This document shows, piece after piece, positions 35,621-55,960 of a stretch of 64,000 bases of DNA. The stretch's first letter is position 1. Each line of letters begins with the position of its first letter. The position numbers were made by a program, and so were the translations under genes. Source of the DNA: Casuarius casuarius (Eukaryota > Chordata > Aves > Casuariiformes > Casuariidae); NCBI GenBank assembly GCA_003342895.1, contig PTFA01000020.1, positions 6,527,644 to 6,591,643 on the forward strand, read 5' to 3'. The notes beneath the pieces are model-generated. The model did not search any database and was not told where the DNA came from. It saw only the letters and a program-made list of their open reading frames with translations.

Positions 35621-38600
35621 GAAGTTGTTGTTTCTCTGATCTGGGGAATGTAAGGGAGGGGAGGACTGGAGTGTCCTTTCAGAGAGGAAGAATATAAATG
35701 AAATGGAAGGTAGAAGAAAGGCAAAAAGGAAATTGGAGTCCTTTCTTTTCCTGCAGTGATTAAAGGAAGAAATTAGAGAAATGGAGGTCACCAGCTGATT
35801 CGAAACAGGAAAACAGGGTGGAGGAGTTAATCCATAGGAGCAAGTTAGTAAAATTCTTGTTCCCGCTTTTATACTGCTCGCAGGCGGTCCACACCTCTGC
35901 AGGCGTGGGATGAGGGAGCAGAGGATGTCATGGCTGAGAAGTTTTGCCTTATTGCTGTGCAATGTTAGTGTTGGGCGTAATGTTAAAAATAGCATGCTAC
36001 AGCAGGTGGCTCCAATTATAGGATGGTTCCCTGAAATAGCAAACAACTGTCAGTTTGTTTGGCAAGTAGCATAAAGCTTTCTTCGTGTCAGTTTTGCAGA
36101 ATTCAGTCCTAAAATTCATCACCAAAACCCGCTTGGGAGAAATGAATTGTAGTAAGGAGGGAGAAAGGAGGGAATGGTCTATATTTCAGGGGTGTCTTTG
36201 TCTGACCTCACCATGTGTCAGAAGAGAGAACTGTAGTAAATGGATGCACGTTGTCAAGAAGAATGTTTGTTTCTCTCTCTCTCTCTATTTTTATTTTACT
36301 TAACCAGATTCAGATGTTTCTTTTAACTTAAAATACCAGACTTCCAAGTTTTAACCTATTCAGTAAGATGCTCTGTTTTATACAGGTAACTTGAACTCCG
36401 GTCTGTGTAAATGTCTGGGTTAATGTACACTATCACGCTCTAACTTCCTCCCATATCAAAACTAATTCTTCTCCCACATTAGCTTACAAGAACTCCTCAC
36501 TGGGCATACAGTTAGTACTAAACTCTGAAACTGGTATTGGCAAATTTCAATTTAATCAACATGGTAGCTTATCAGAGGATCCGCAAATAAAATCTAATGT
36601 TAGCTGAATATTGTAATGCAGGAAATGTACTAACGTTACTTGCCAATGCATTTAGACCAGATGTCTGATGTAAAAGTAAAGTAAGTGAAGCAACAACCGT
36701 TTTGTAGACACAGTATTCGGTTGCAACTATGTAAAATGACAAATCAAGCTGTGACGTCTAATGCAACTGCAAAATAAAATTAAGAGTTGAGAGAATAAGA
36801 CAGGTTTTGGCTTTTTCCTGGAATAGCAAGTCTGGAATGTGTGTCTGTCTGTCACCCAGAACAGACTGTTGAATAGCGGTTATTGAGCCTTTTCACTTGC
36901 AGTTACCAGAACATAGGTTTGGAACAAAAGTCTAAAATGTTATTTCTGCTTCTGAGAAAACAGTAAAGCAAAGTTGTGTTACTACAGCTTGTAGCAGAGC
37001 CTTGTCTAAGCCGGGTGGTGTTGGAACAACATAAAATAGCTAGCTCCTCTGAGAACTGCTTTGGCCACAACAATATTCATTATTTTTAACCAAGAGTAAA
37101 CTCGATCCCCAGTATAGACATGAAAGTGTCTTCGTATGTGAGAACTTGTCCTCCGGTCAAAGAATATTCAGTTTTGCCATGCCTTGTTTTAGGCAACACA
37201 AACCTAATGACATTAAAATTTTTCTCTCTACTTGGTGTTTTATTGCTTACAAGCAAGATCTTGGCAAGACGTTTCAGTTAGTGTGCTTCAACGACTCTTC
37301 GATGCTACAGAGCGAGCAAAGCTATGCGTGTTCAGCTCAAAGTACTCCAGTACCTGCTCTGTTCCCACTGAGGGACTGGACTGCTCACCAGGATGCCACC
37401 GCTGAGCTCAGCTGCTGTGGTGTCAAAGGCAGGAAATTAAGCTGGAAATCTTGAGAAGGACTGAACTTTGTTAGTTGAATACTATTTTTGTATTGTTGGG
37501 TTTTTTCCCTAACTCTTCTTTTGCCGTTTCATCTTTGCAGGATTATTTTATCTAGAAATTTGGATACAAGTCCCAAGTTCCTCTCCTGCACTCCCTCCCC
37601 CCCCCCAATCTTTTCATACCTATATCCAGGAACCATGAACTAGTGTGTGAGGGTTTCTCTCCTTCTTCCCAACCCACAGTTCTGTTTTTCCGGTAAAATG
37701 TAAGTGGCTTTGCATAAATTCATATGAAAATACGGCTATATGATGCTTGGAAATTAAAAGGCACTGTCTAATGATAGTGCCCCGAGGCCTTCATTAGGGT
37801 TGAGGGCCCTGTTGTGGTAGGAGCCTGCACAAACACTTCTATGTAACATATGTCTAGCGAGTCATCATTGTCATTTTCAAAAGCAGTATGGTTGAAGGTG
37901 CAGCAGCAATTGCTGATCTTTTCTTTTTCAAAGCTCACAGAAAAAGTAGAATTTACTTTGTAAAGGAAGAATGATCAAAGTCTGCTCTCTCTCTCAGGTG
38001 GCCCCTTGTTGCATTCCATTATTTGCTCTGTAATTTCCAGGCACGGAAGGAGAGGTACCTACCAAAATGCTCACGTAACTTGCAAAGGGAGAAAAATGAA
38101 CCCTTGAGGGAAACTAGCTGTCATCTGGGCTCATGTAAGATAACAGGAAGACATCTGGATAGAAAATACACTACCTTGAAAACATAACAGGTCCTTTTGC
38201 TTGAATTAGTGTTGTTTTTCTTTTTTTTTTAATATACAGACTTAAAGTTATAATCATAAATTGGAAACTTTGTTTGCTAAAATCATTATCTCTGGAACAT
38301 GTTGAAAATGCAACAAAAAAGAAAACTAAGTAAATCTTTACACTAACACAGCACACCTGTTAACCGGAGAACAGGATGTTACGCTGGAGAGGGACAAAGC
38401 ATACAGATCAGTAGCTTTCGTCAAAGGCCGCCATTACATTTTTGTAAAGGTTCCTACTAGAAGGATTTTTTTTTTTTTTTAATTTGAACAGCCAGGCTGT
38501 CTTTGGTCTATCTTACATGTTTTTGGCATTCTTGGCTCTTAGATGAAATAGCCCTGTGGGTGAAATTGCCCTGTGGCTGTAATTCTTTCAATACAGCTCC

Positions 38601-40952
38601 GCTTATTTGGTGCAGGCATACTCTCAGTACGATTTGCCTGTTAAAAACAAGCTGCCCAGTTCCCAGCAGTTTTAGTCCATTGACAAATAGAGGATATGTT
38701 TTTAGCTACAGTTCTACAAACATAGGCAGCTTGACTTTCAGATGATTTATCTTCCTCTTCAGGCATTATCGGTAGTATTACTCCTGGTAGTAATGCGTTA
38801 ACTCTCAACTCCAGGTCCATGTCTATACAAAATCTCAGAGCAAAATTTAGACACAGTTAAGGCCATAAAACCTTTTAATCTGTTGTTTGAGGAAGTAAAG
38901 AAATAAACCTGGCTCATGACTTGTGGTTCTACTCCATTAACTGGTTTTAACCGTTTTAATCAGATCCCATTTACAAATCTGTTGAGATGTTGTTTGATGT
39001 GATTGTTGCAGTAGCTTTTCAGGACAACAGCACAAATAACAGTGCTTTTCCTTTAAATAGATATGTCTCTATTGAATAGAAACAATTTTTTTTAATACAT
39101 GTAGAACTTGGGATTAATATAACTCTGTTTTCTTCCACAAAAAAGGTAAAAAAGGGCAAAATTGTGTCTGCAGACCGTTACAGCAGTGTCCTGCAGAGAT
39201 CACTACAACAAAGATGTGCACGACTTCATTATTTTATAGCAACAGGTGTGCTGGCTTAGCACAGAATAACTCTCTCATGCTTTCTCCCCTTCAATTAGAC
39301 CTCTTCCTGGAGCTGGCAGCTGCAACAGGGATCAGCCTCCTCCCCTGCTGTACTGAGCCATAGTAATTTGTTATTCCATATGTTTGGGGTCTGCAACCTG
39401 ACCAGAAGCTCGCTGCCTTAAAGCGGGGAGAGGGGGGTAAGAACGGTCCCCTTTTACATTTTGAACTCCTGGCATTTCTCCATACTTCCGAGCAGCCCAG
39501 CTCGCGTCTTTGCTGTTGAGTGAACAACGTTCAGATTAACTCCTCTGTGACTCCAGTAGGAGCAGCTAGACTGCAAAAGCCCTTGAGCTGCAAAGAGATC
39601 CGGTTATGGCATTGAGTGACTGTCTTGGAGGTGGACTCATTGGGGTGCTGTGGTCTCCCTCCCACCTGAAAGCCTTTGGGTGCCTTTTCTTTCCATTTAA
39701 GGTTGTTTGTGTGCAGGGAGGACTTGAAATAGGAGAGTGCTTAAGTTAATTCTGCAGTGATATTTTTGAGACCATTTTTGCTGTATCAGTATCTTTTCTT
39801 CCTCCTCCTTCCCTCCCTGTCCACATGTATTTTGAAGAAGCCGGCATTTAATTCTTTGTGGTCAAAGCTAGTTTTGTATTAGGGAGAGTGTGGAAGATGA
39901 GGTGTATCTGGAGTTCTTCCAAACTTCAACAGTGGTTCTGCCCAACTGGAGATAACGTGTGTATGTGCCTTGGGAAAATCTGACGCTGCTTTATTTTAAT
40001 TGCTGAAAATATACAGAAAATATCCTGTTCTGAAGCTATTTTAAAAACCTATAAATTGTATGGCTTCCTGTGATGTCATACATGTTATTGTTTAACATGA
40101 GGTAGGGGATGGGAAAGGTAGATGATGTACTTTCTGCAGAAATTAACTTTTCCAAAGTTAATGGTTTGACCTTCATCCACAGGAAATGAAGAGATAGGAA
40201 AGCTATGTTTTAAAGCTCAGAAAAGTGAGGAAGACTCATAAAGCCAGGAAAGGGAAAATACTTTTTAATGCATGATCTCATTGTTTTTTCACTTGTAATT
40301 TATTAGGCCAGCAAATGTTTGCTCTGACAATTAACATATTGTTTGAATTAACTGTGAAAGAACTGTTAGGTTTCACAGAACATGTTTAACTCTGAGGGAT
40401 CCTAATATTTAGAGAGGTCGGGTTTGACTTGCTGTGTTGCAGGTGACTGGATATGTGATGTCGACCTGAATGCTGACTATCTGTTTCGTATTGCTTTTTC
40501 CAGTGACCTATGGCAATAGTTGCGTTAGAGGCAAGAGAGAGTCAGTACAGCTGAGAGATGCAGCTTCTCCGAGGATGCTTTGCAATTGAGAATGAACCTC
40601 CATAGTATGGTAGATGGATGTGTTTTGCTTCAGAAAATGCCATAGTTAGGAGCTTTGTATATTCCTTGTGAAGTGGAGATAGTTAACGCTTCCATACTTA
40701 AACAAATCTACTTAGAAATGACATCCGCCTCAAATATTTAAGATCTATTGGAAACTTGGTGGAGCTGCTCTGAGAATCTGAGAAATCAGATGAAATCTTT
40801 AAAACCTGATTCTGACTCCAACAGGCAGCTTTACTTTCAGTAGCCCCCCCCAGTGTGTGTTCAAGGAAGACTTGTAGGATCGAACTTTCTGTACATTAAT
40901 ACCACTGGTGAGCAAAAATCTGTTGGATTCATTTCTCTGTCTTATGCGTATA

Positions 40953-40969
40953 CCCCCCCCCCCCCCCCC
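40953..40969. repeat. 17-base C homopolymer followed by eight A
   Basis: A pure C-run abuts an A-run in intronic DNA. Its length is likely polymorphic or imperfectly sequenced, and the complementary G-run could form a quadruplex between strands. Confidence 0.95.
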
Positions 40970-42429
40970 AAAAAAAAGAAAGAAGAACTACTTTTTTAGC
41001 TAATGTGTGGCTGCTTTCAAAACAGAGAGAGTATTTCGTGTGTGGCATCTTTTTGTATCCATTTAAAATTTGGACCTAGACCTTAGGCTAGTTTATGTGT
41101 AGAACAATATACGGGTACCCTTAGACTCCTGGATACTCAAGTATCTGAATGCTTCTGTATGGGCAAAGAGTGAAAGTGCCCCAATGGACTGGAACAAGGT
41201 GTCACACCCTGGTTAGCGCAGGTGATGCAGTGATGCCTGCAGAGGCTCGTCAGGTGTCCGTGGTCCTGTTCCCCTCCCTCGTAGCCGCCAGGATGGTGGG
41301 ACAGCGCAGGAGTCTGGAGGGAGGAGTGGTAGTTAGCATGGCTAGCCTGCTTTCATTGCTTTTTGCTTTTCTGCACCCTCCCTCAAAGGCAGCTCTTTGA
41401 AGCTGGCAGGCGCTCGCGGGAGATTTTGTCTCGTTCTGCTCAGCCATGGAGCCATGGAGGTGGGAAGAAGAGGCAGTGGGGGGGGCAGAAATGGAGGAGA
41501 GTAACTCTGTTTCACTCCCACTTTGTGCATGGATCTCCCTCTCCCTGCCCCTCCCTCCCTTCTTCCCCCCCCCCCAATCACCCAAAAAATCTCAGTCTAC
41601 AACAAGACCAGCTTTTAATCTTCTGAGTAGCACAGCCTTTGCTGTGATGCATTCAAAGATAGAAGCTGAAGCGCTGGAAAAAGAGCCGAATCTTTTATCT
41701 TAGTGTATCTGGTGTCACGTTCATACTCTCGGTTAAAAAGAGACCTTTGTTTGCCTCTGGTGAGGAGGCCTTGGGAGTGTGCTGAAGCCAGCGGTTTCTA
41801 ATGGGTGTTTCTCTGATCCCATAGTAGCATGTAGCTGGCACTCATTTGTTGCACAGTTGTTTTTTTGTTTTGTTTTGTTTTTTTATCTTTTAACCACGCA
41901 ACTTTGTTTAAATTGCAGTTTTGTAAACTGACTTGAAGGGTTAATAATAGTCTCAATGTGAACTTGTAAGAACATAGCCTAGGTTAAAAATAAAATTACA
42001 GCTGTTGGGACCAGGCTCAGTTCAAGGCCTAAATAGTGTTAGTATTGTCTTCAGAAAAAAAATGTGCCCTTATTAACAAGGGTTTGGGTTACAGGCCATT
42101 ACATGATTAGCAGGATCACAAGTGCGGTAAAACGAACTGCGTGTCAGCATTGTAATATAACAGCATTTCACACATTTCTTTGTGAGAATAAAACTAAAAC
42201 GTAAAACTGCAGTTTGTTCTTGGCTCTTCTTCTCTGGCCCTCTGGGAAAACAAGCTCCTGTCTGGCAAACCAGGTAGCTAGCACCATCACTGTGATTTCA
42301 AGCTGTGCCGTAACTAGATATAAGGCAACAGTTCTTGCTTAGACATGTGTTCGTAGATTTGACTACCTCGTTTTTATGGCACATGTGAATATGCCTTAGG
42401 GGACAGGGAACGTTTTTTCCCCTGTGTAG

Positions 42430-45721
<3,292 letters not shown>

Positions 45722-46400
45722 TAATAGTTGAGTATTGATATTGGATACATGTTGTTTGTGGAAATTTTTAGCTGCAGAAAAGCAAAAAATCAGAGCTATG
45801 TAGTTATTTTGTGAAGGGATGAAAAAAATCTGAAGATTAAAAAAATATATAAAAGTAAATAAGTATTTAGGACAAGAAGTTATCACATGACTCTTAAAAT
45901 GTAAAATATGTGGGTTTTGTTACTGTCTTATTCCCAACGAAGTCGTGACTAAAGTCATTTTTATGTGTTTTGTATCTGGAATGTCTGATACTTAACTGAA
46001 ATGAAAGAATTCCTATGATGCTGTGTGCTTATACATGTGATGCAGAAATTAAACATATGCAGGGAAAAGAATCGCTCTATCTCTTATAATTACATTGATT
46101 TATTGAGACAGCGCAGTTAATGCTACATAGTGCCTACTGAATTATGGATAGCTGTATATATGGTCAAGTATAGCTCTCCAAACTAAGACTTGATCAGAAG
46201 ATGGATGCTAATACCTTTGCTTATGTACAGCCCACAGACATTTCATACAAGCAGCTGGAGTATTTTTTCTTCTGAGACAATACATCTCATAAAACTGTCT
46301 TTTGTCATTATGTTACAATGTTTTAGTCCTGAACTCTAAATTTCAGTCGTTAAAGAGCGTGCTCTGGTTTGAATAGTCACCCTTTCTCCTGGTGATAAGG

Positions 46401-46402
<2 letters not shown>

Positions 46403-46430
<28 letters not shown>
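46403..46430. repeat. 28-base T homopolymer
   Basis: An uninterrupted T-run lies about 50 bases upstream of the candidate alternative acceptor. It may be the antisense of an old poly(A) tail, or simply part of an extended pyrimidine region. Confidence 0.95.
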
Positions 46431-46431
<1 letters not shown>

Positions 46432-46480
46432 TCATTTTGCTTTTGTTCCACCCTCCCTCCCCTTTCTCTTTCGTCTTTAG

Positions 46481-46690
46481 GTCATGCAATGATGGCACAT
46501 GGGCACATGGTCCAGAATTGAGAACTGTCTGCCTGAGGTGGCATTGCTACAGACTTTAAAATCTGTATTAAAGAAAACCCTTTTGTTTTATGTACTGTGA
46601 CACAGACATCTTTTTACACACTGCTTTTGAAAGCCTTTGCAGCCAGCCGTGACTGCCGAATAAAAGACTTAGTGCATTCATCATGTTGTG
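46481..46690 (+). other. SMAD1: Candidate alternative 3'-terminal exon of SMAD1
   Basis: A pyrimidine tract of about 40 bases (ccaccctccctcccctttctctttcgtctttag) gives an acceptor better than several used in this gene. Splicing from the upstream linker exon (phase 1) would read GHAMMAHGHMVQN and then stop at 46519-46521. ATTAAA lies at 46567 and AATAAA at 46659-46664, followed by a GT-containing stretch. The product would be about 271 residues: MH1, the full linker and 13 new residues, with no MH2. The retroposon-like T-run upstream offers an alternative explanation: a minus-strand poly(A) remnant whose insertion happened to create an acceptor. There is no transcript evidence. Confidence 0.3.
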
Positions 46691-49451
46691 AGAAATAGCC
46701 CCTTCAGAGAACACATAAGCTTACACAGCTATGGACCGTGCCAAGAAAGAGCAGCAAGCTGAATGCTGTGCCAGAATGATTATAAAGATTACAAGCATAT
46801 GAACAATTTAACTATTGTTTGATTTTGTACTCATTTTGTTGCTAAGCTTAATGTCTGTTTTCAGGAAGTATATTTGCCCTCTTAAAACAATTTGGATAGC
46901 TTCTGTGGTAACCTATTTACTCACTGTATGGAATGAGTTTTGCATGTGATAAACCCCATCTGTAGCATTTCCAGTTTTTGCTGATCCAGTACAGTGTGTG
47001 TGTGTGTATAGTCCTTGCTGCTGCTGGAGGCCCAAAGTACATTTATCAATGTTTATGCCTGACTGCAGAGTTTCGTATGTTTTTGTTCTCCCCCCTCTTA
47101 GAGAAATCCTACAGTATTAGATTTTATATTACATGAGTTAATAACAAAAAATTGGTTTACATTTTTCTTCTTGCTTTTTAACATGCAACTATTCCAAAAT
47201 TGAAAGTCATGTCTATTAGTATTTTTCCCTCCTAATACTTTAGTACAATGAATTTTCACCTCTGTGTCCCTTCAGTAAAAAGAGATACGTTGCTTCTCTC
47301 TGTATACCATGCCTCTACGTGTTTCTTATTCATATATGTATATGGTAATAGCACTCCTTAAAAGTCTGCTGCAGGTTGTTCAAGACCAGTTTTTACTGTA
47401 AACTGACTGCAGCATTTTTGTTGCAAGCTTTTAGAAGCTTGTTCTTCATGGTGATTTGTTAGTCTTAGAGATTTGACTTAACAAGCTGCATCCTGTCAAT
47501 GAAGTTGGGTAACTTCCATTGTTGGCCCATGCTGGGAATGGAGAGACTAAACGCACCTGCTCTGCATGACTTAAAGCAAATGTAAGGAAGTTAGTATGAA
47601 ATCTGTGTGAGAGAGATATGATTCATTCTGGAAGAATGGCCAGCTGGCAAGATTTCTGCCTGACTCTGAGAACTGGGGCAAAGCTGCAGCTTTGATAATT
47701 GCTGGCATCTTCATGTGAATTGGAAGTATAATAACCTCTTACTAATAATTTATGGATGATTTTTACAATGATCTGGAAGGATGGAAAATGTTATGGTATC
47801 AGCTCCTTTCTGCTGGTGTTTTAAGCAAGTTGTTGATCAGCTGTGGACATAATGCTGGAAGTTTTGCACAGTGATCCAGAATGTGTTATTATGCTTTCTG
47901 TTGTTTGCCATCTTTTGTATCTGCTGTGCAATTCTGGTTGGGGGGTGGGATGTTTTTCATTCTGCTCTTGTCAGAAAAATCATGACAGTATGTTCTGTGA
48001 ACAAAGGAAAATATAAGCATTGGTCTTAAGTGAGTGAGACGTGGGGTTGGGAGAAGGAATTCTATGGCCAGAGAAACAAGTTTTCCCATAATACTAATCT
48101 TACTTTCATTTTAGCGCTTTGGCCTGTAGTTACAGCTTTAATCTGCAAAGTTGGTATCTCAGCAGCAAGCAACTGTGCTAGGCTGAGCAAGGAAACAGTA
48201 TCCTTCATTTAAAAGAAACCACATAAAGCAACCACATCCCTTCACTAGCTTCCTTTTGTTTGGAGGCAGTTTAATAATTTGTAGCTGTGCTTGGCACTTG
48301 AAAGAATACATGCTGGGTGGAGACATCTAAAGAAGCTTATGCTGCTGTTGGACACCCACTGCGAAACACTTTTTGGTAAAGACCTTCTGTATCATCAGAA
48401 GAAAAATGTCCCAGTGCAGAGTCACAAGTGTTACCTCAAGGCTTCCACATGTTTCCAGAGCTTGATGGACAGATGTTACGAACCATGGATTTCCTGCTGG
48501 CGTTCCGCACTATTCACAGCTTCAGTAAGGGCTTGTCGAGGAGGAGCTTGTTGTTAGCAGAATCTAGAAAACAAAGCTGTGAGAAATCCTTGCTATTACT
48601 CAACAAGTAATTGTTTTGGTAACGAACAATTTAAGATTTTGTATTTGCTAGCACTTGACAAACAAAAGGTTCTCATAAAATAATACCTTCTTTGGCTTCA
48701 TCCGCTCTTTATTCCAGTGTAATTGTTGGGATTCTGTACGTTATGACCTTGTTCAGCCTTGGCTCCTAAGTAGTGTGTATTCACATTTAAGCTCTACCTC
48801 GTGCATGTTCTGCAGACAAACATCAATCTGTTTTTGGAAGTCTTCTTGCCCTTCCCCCCAAAAGGCTGGGAGAAAGATCTGTGTATGCTCTGAATGCCGA
48901 AAGATTGGCTGTACATTTAAACCCTCTTGTTTTACTTCTTGGTACCCAAAGTTACAGTGAGCTCTTGTGCGATTGTTTCCTGCTGTTCCTCCCCGGCAGC
49001 GTATGTGCAGTAATTGCTTTTGATTTGGTGGTTGAGTAAAATGAACTGAAGTAAATTAACTGAAATTAATTTACTAGATTGGAAAGAAAGTTGAGCTGTG
49101 TAATTGCAGCATTTCTCTGCTGTCTAGTTTACACCATGGTATGTTGCAGAAAATGCAGCAGGGATAGTGGGGCACTGCTTGGTATGTGCTTGGGAGCTTC
49201 ATGCGCATTTTTGTGGGTACCTAGTGCCAACTTTTTTTTTCTTTTGCAAGTCTTGCGTTAGCAATATTGATGTAAAATTGCTCTTTTGTATGTCTGTGGT
49301 TCTGAAGAAGTCAAAAATAACTGAAGACAGAAGAGCCTTCATTTAACTGCAGTTGCTTATCCAGATCATCTTTCAGTGATCTTAAGCCAAAATCTGTAGG
49401 TTTATGACTCTTTAAATGTGAGGCCTGTATTTCAGTGCCATTAGACTGTAA

Positions 49452-54171
<4,720 letters not shown>

Positions 54172-54338
54172 AAGGTCCCAAGCTCCTGCATTTTGGAAAC
54201 TATTGAGCCTTGCATGTACTTGAAGGACATATGAGTCAGACACACTTGCCCCTTCCCCCCCCGCCCCGAACTGGCAACAGCTGAATAAGAGCCATGAAAA
54301 TACTTGACTTCTGTGACCAACTGTTGGATTCAGAAAAA

Positions 54339-54348
54339 AATAAATAAA
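54339..54348 (+). terminator. SMAD1: Tandem AATAAATAAA, possible proximal poly(A) signal
   Basis: Two overlapping AATAAA hexamers lie 168 bases after the stop codon. A proximal cleavage site would remove most of the 3'UTR. Use is not demonstrated. Confidence 0.4.
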
Positions 54349-55400
54349 TCCCTTTGACATACTGTTGGTATCAAGAATTTTAGTTTACATTGTAATGTTC
54401 TATTGCAAAGTTGATTTTCAGGGTTTAGCGTAACAGGGACAACCAAGCCAAAAACACAGTCTGTCAGTCTGAGTTCCCAAGGGATTTCCCTGTAGTTGGC
54501 ACTCCGAGATTCTCTTTCTTATGCTCAGCGTTCACTGTTTGTTTTGGTTTTCTTTTTTTCCCCTCTGTCCTCTGGCGCTACAAGCCCGTGTTGGTGAAGT
54601 CTGTTTTCTGCAGGCTTTCTACAGTACATTTTAAAACCATTTGTCTAGTTGATGGTTGCTGTTCTCTTAAAAGAAAAAAAAAAAGGGTTTAATCTCAGTA
54701 ACTGTGTAATAATCTTTTTGAAATTGTGTCCTGACCATACTGCTGTAAGAATGTTAGGTATGTTTTTTGCTAAATGTATGTATGGTGTATCTGAAAGTTT
54801 AGAAATTAATTAGATTTAGACCATAAAGGAGTTAGGAATATTTGAGTGGGGGGAGGTGGGAGCGGGAAAATGACAACTGAAATGTAGAATATATTGTAAA
54901 CATAGCTTGTTAGTTTAAACTGAGGTCTGAGTTTTGCTGTGCATTTCATTTTTTATAGTGGCTTCACTATATTTTGATTATTTTTGCCTCTTCCTTTCCC
55001 TTCAAAGCAATTGCGCAGCTGGTTAATTCTTTTACCTGTGAAGAGGACAAAATAATTAATTCCTGCAGTTCAAAGGCTGCAGCTCTATGTATTTCAAGAC
55101 AAAATTGTACAGTATGCTCTTTAACTATTGAGCAGTTTTATACAGTTTATGTAACAGAAGTAGGCTTTTAATTTTGTAAGAGAATCTTGTTTTGCCAAAC
55201 CTAGTAACTGTTAATTGTTTGGAGGACTTCAAAATGGGTCTATTTCAAACTTATAAAAATATATAGATTTTTAACCTCTTTTTCTTTTTTTAACTGCTTG
55301 GTTTATTTTCTTCTCTCTGATCTTTTATATTTACATAAGCTGTAGTACTTCTAAGTACCTTTATTCCAAAACTAGTGGGTCCTCTTTACTGGAAGTTTTG

Positions 55401-55406
55401 AATAAA
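55401..55406 (+). terminator. SMAD1: Poly(A) signal AATAAA (main candidate for SMAD1)
   Basis: A canonical hexamer lies in ttttgAATAAAacctgttg, with a U/GU-rich stretch (tgttgttactgc, tttggtt) about 10-30 bases downstream. Cleavage would fall near 55420-55430. Confidence 0.7.
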
Positions 55407-55859
55407 ACCTGTTGTTACTGCTTACATTTGGTTAAAACCTTGTCTTGTCCACTTCTTAGTAGTTTTTAACAAACCAGATGTGGAGATGGAGGAACAGCTA
55501 GAAATGAGGAGATGCTGAACTTGGACACTTACAGTTAGCACAGGTTAGTAACCCTACTACTATACTCAGTGTAGGAGATAAATGAGTTCTCTAGAGAGAA
55601 AGATTTCTTAACTAGGCAAGATCAGAATGGATGCAGTAACACTGAAGTAGCCTAACCACCTAGTAAAATTTCTGTGTGATTTCAACATACAATCTTTGTA
55701 TCAGCAGAGAGTTTCTCTGCCTTTTACTGAAGTATCTAGCAGACTCAAATCTGCAGAGCTGTGTGAAGGTAATTTTTCAGTAAGCACAGCTACATACTGC
55801 ATTGAGTTCTGAGAAATTTCGGGGGAAACGTCTATAAAGTAATAGGAACTCAAATGAGA

Positions 55860-55960
55860 TCTGGCCTTGCTGTGTAGGTATTTCATCTCTTTGCTTCTGT
55901 CTTCCCTATTTGTAAAATAGAACTAGTGGGTCTGATCCTGCTTCATGAAAGGTTTAGAGG
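55860..55960 (+). mobile_element. MIR-like CORE-SINE relic
   Basis: The segment 'ttgctgtgtaggtatttcat' followed by 'ctctttgcttctgtcttccctatttgtaaaatagaactag' matches the MIR body pattern 'cttgctgtgtgacc...ttcatctctctgtgcctctgtttccccatctgtaaaatggggataat'. It lies about 400 bases beyond the SMAD1 poly(A) signal, in the same orientation as the gene. Confidence 0.6.

Larger units (their letters stand above)
54172..55425 (+). other. SMAD1: SMAD1 3'UTR
   Basis: About 1.25 kb of AU-rich sequence follows the stop. An early pair of overlapping AATAAA motifs lies at 54339-54348 and could give a short 3'UTR of about 190 bases. The most plausible main site is the AATAAA at 55401. The end point is an estimate. 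Confidence 0.75.
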
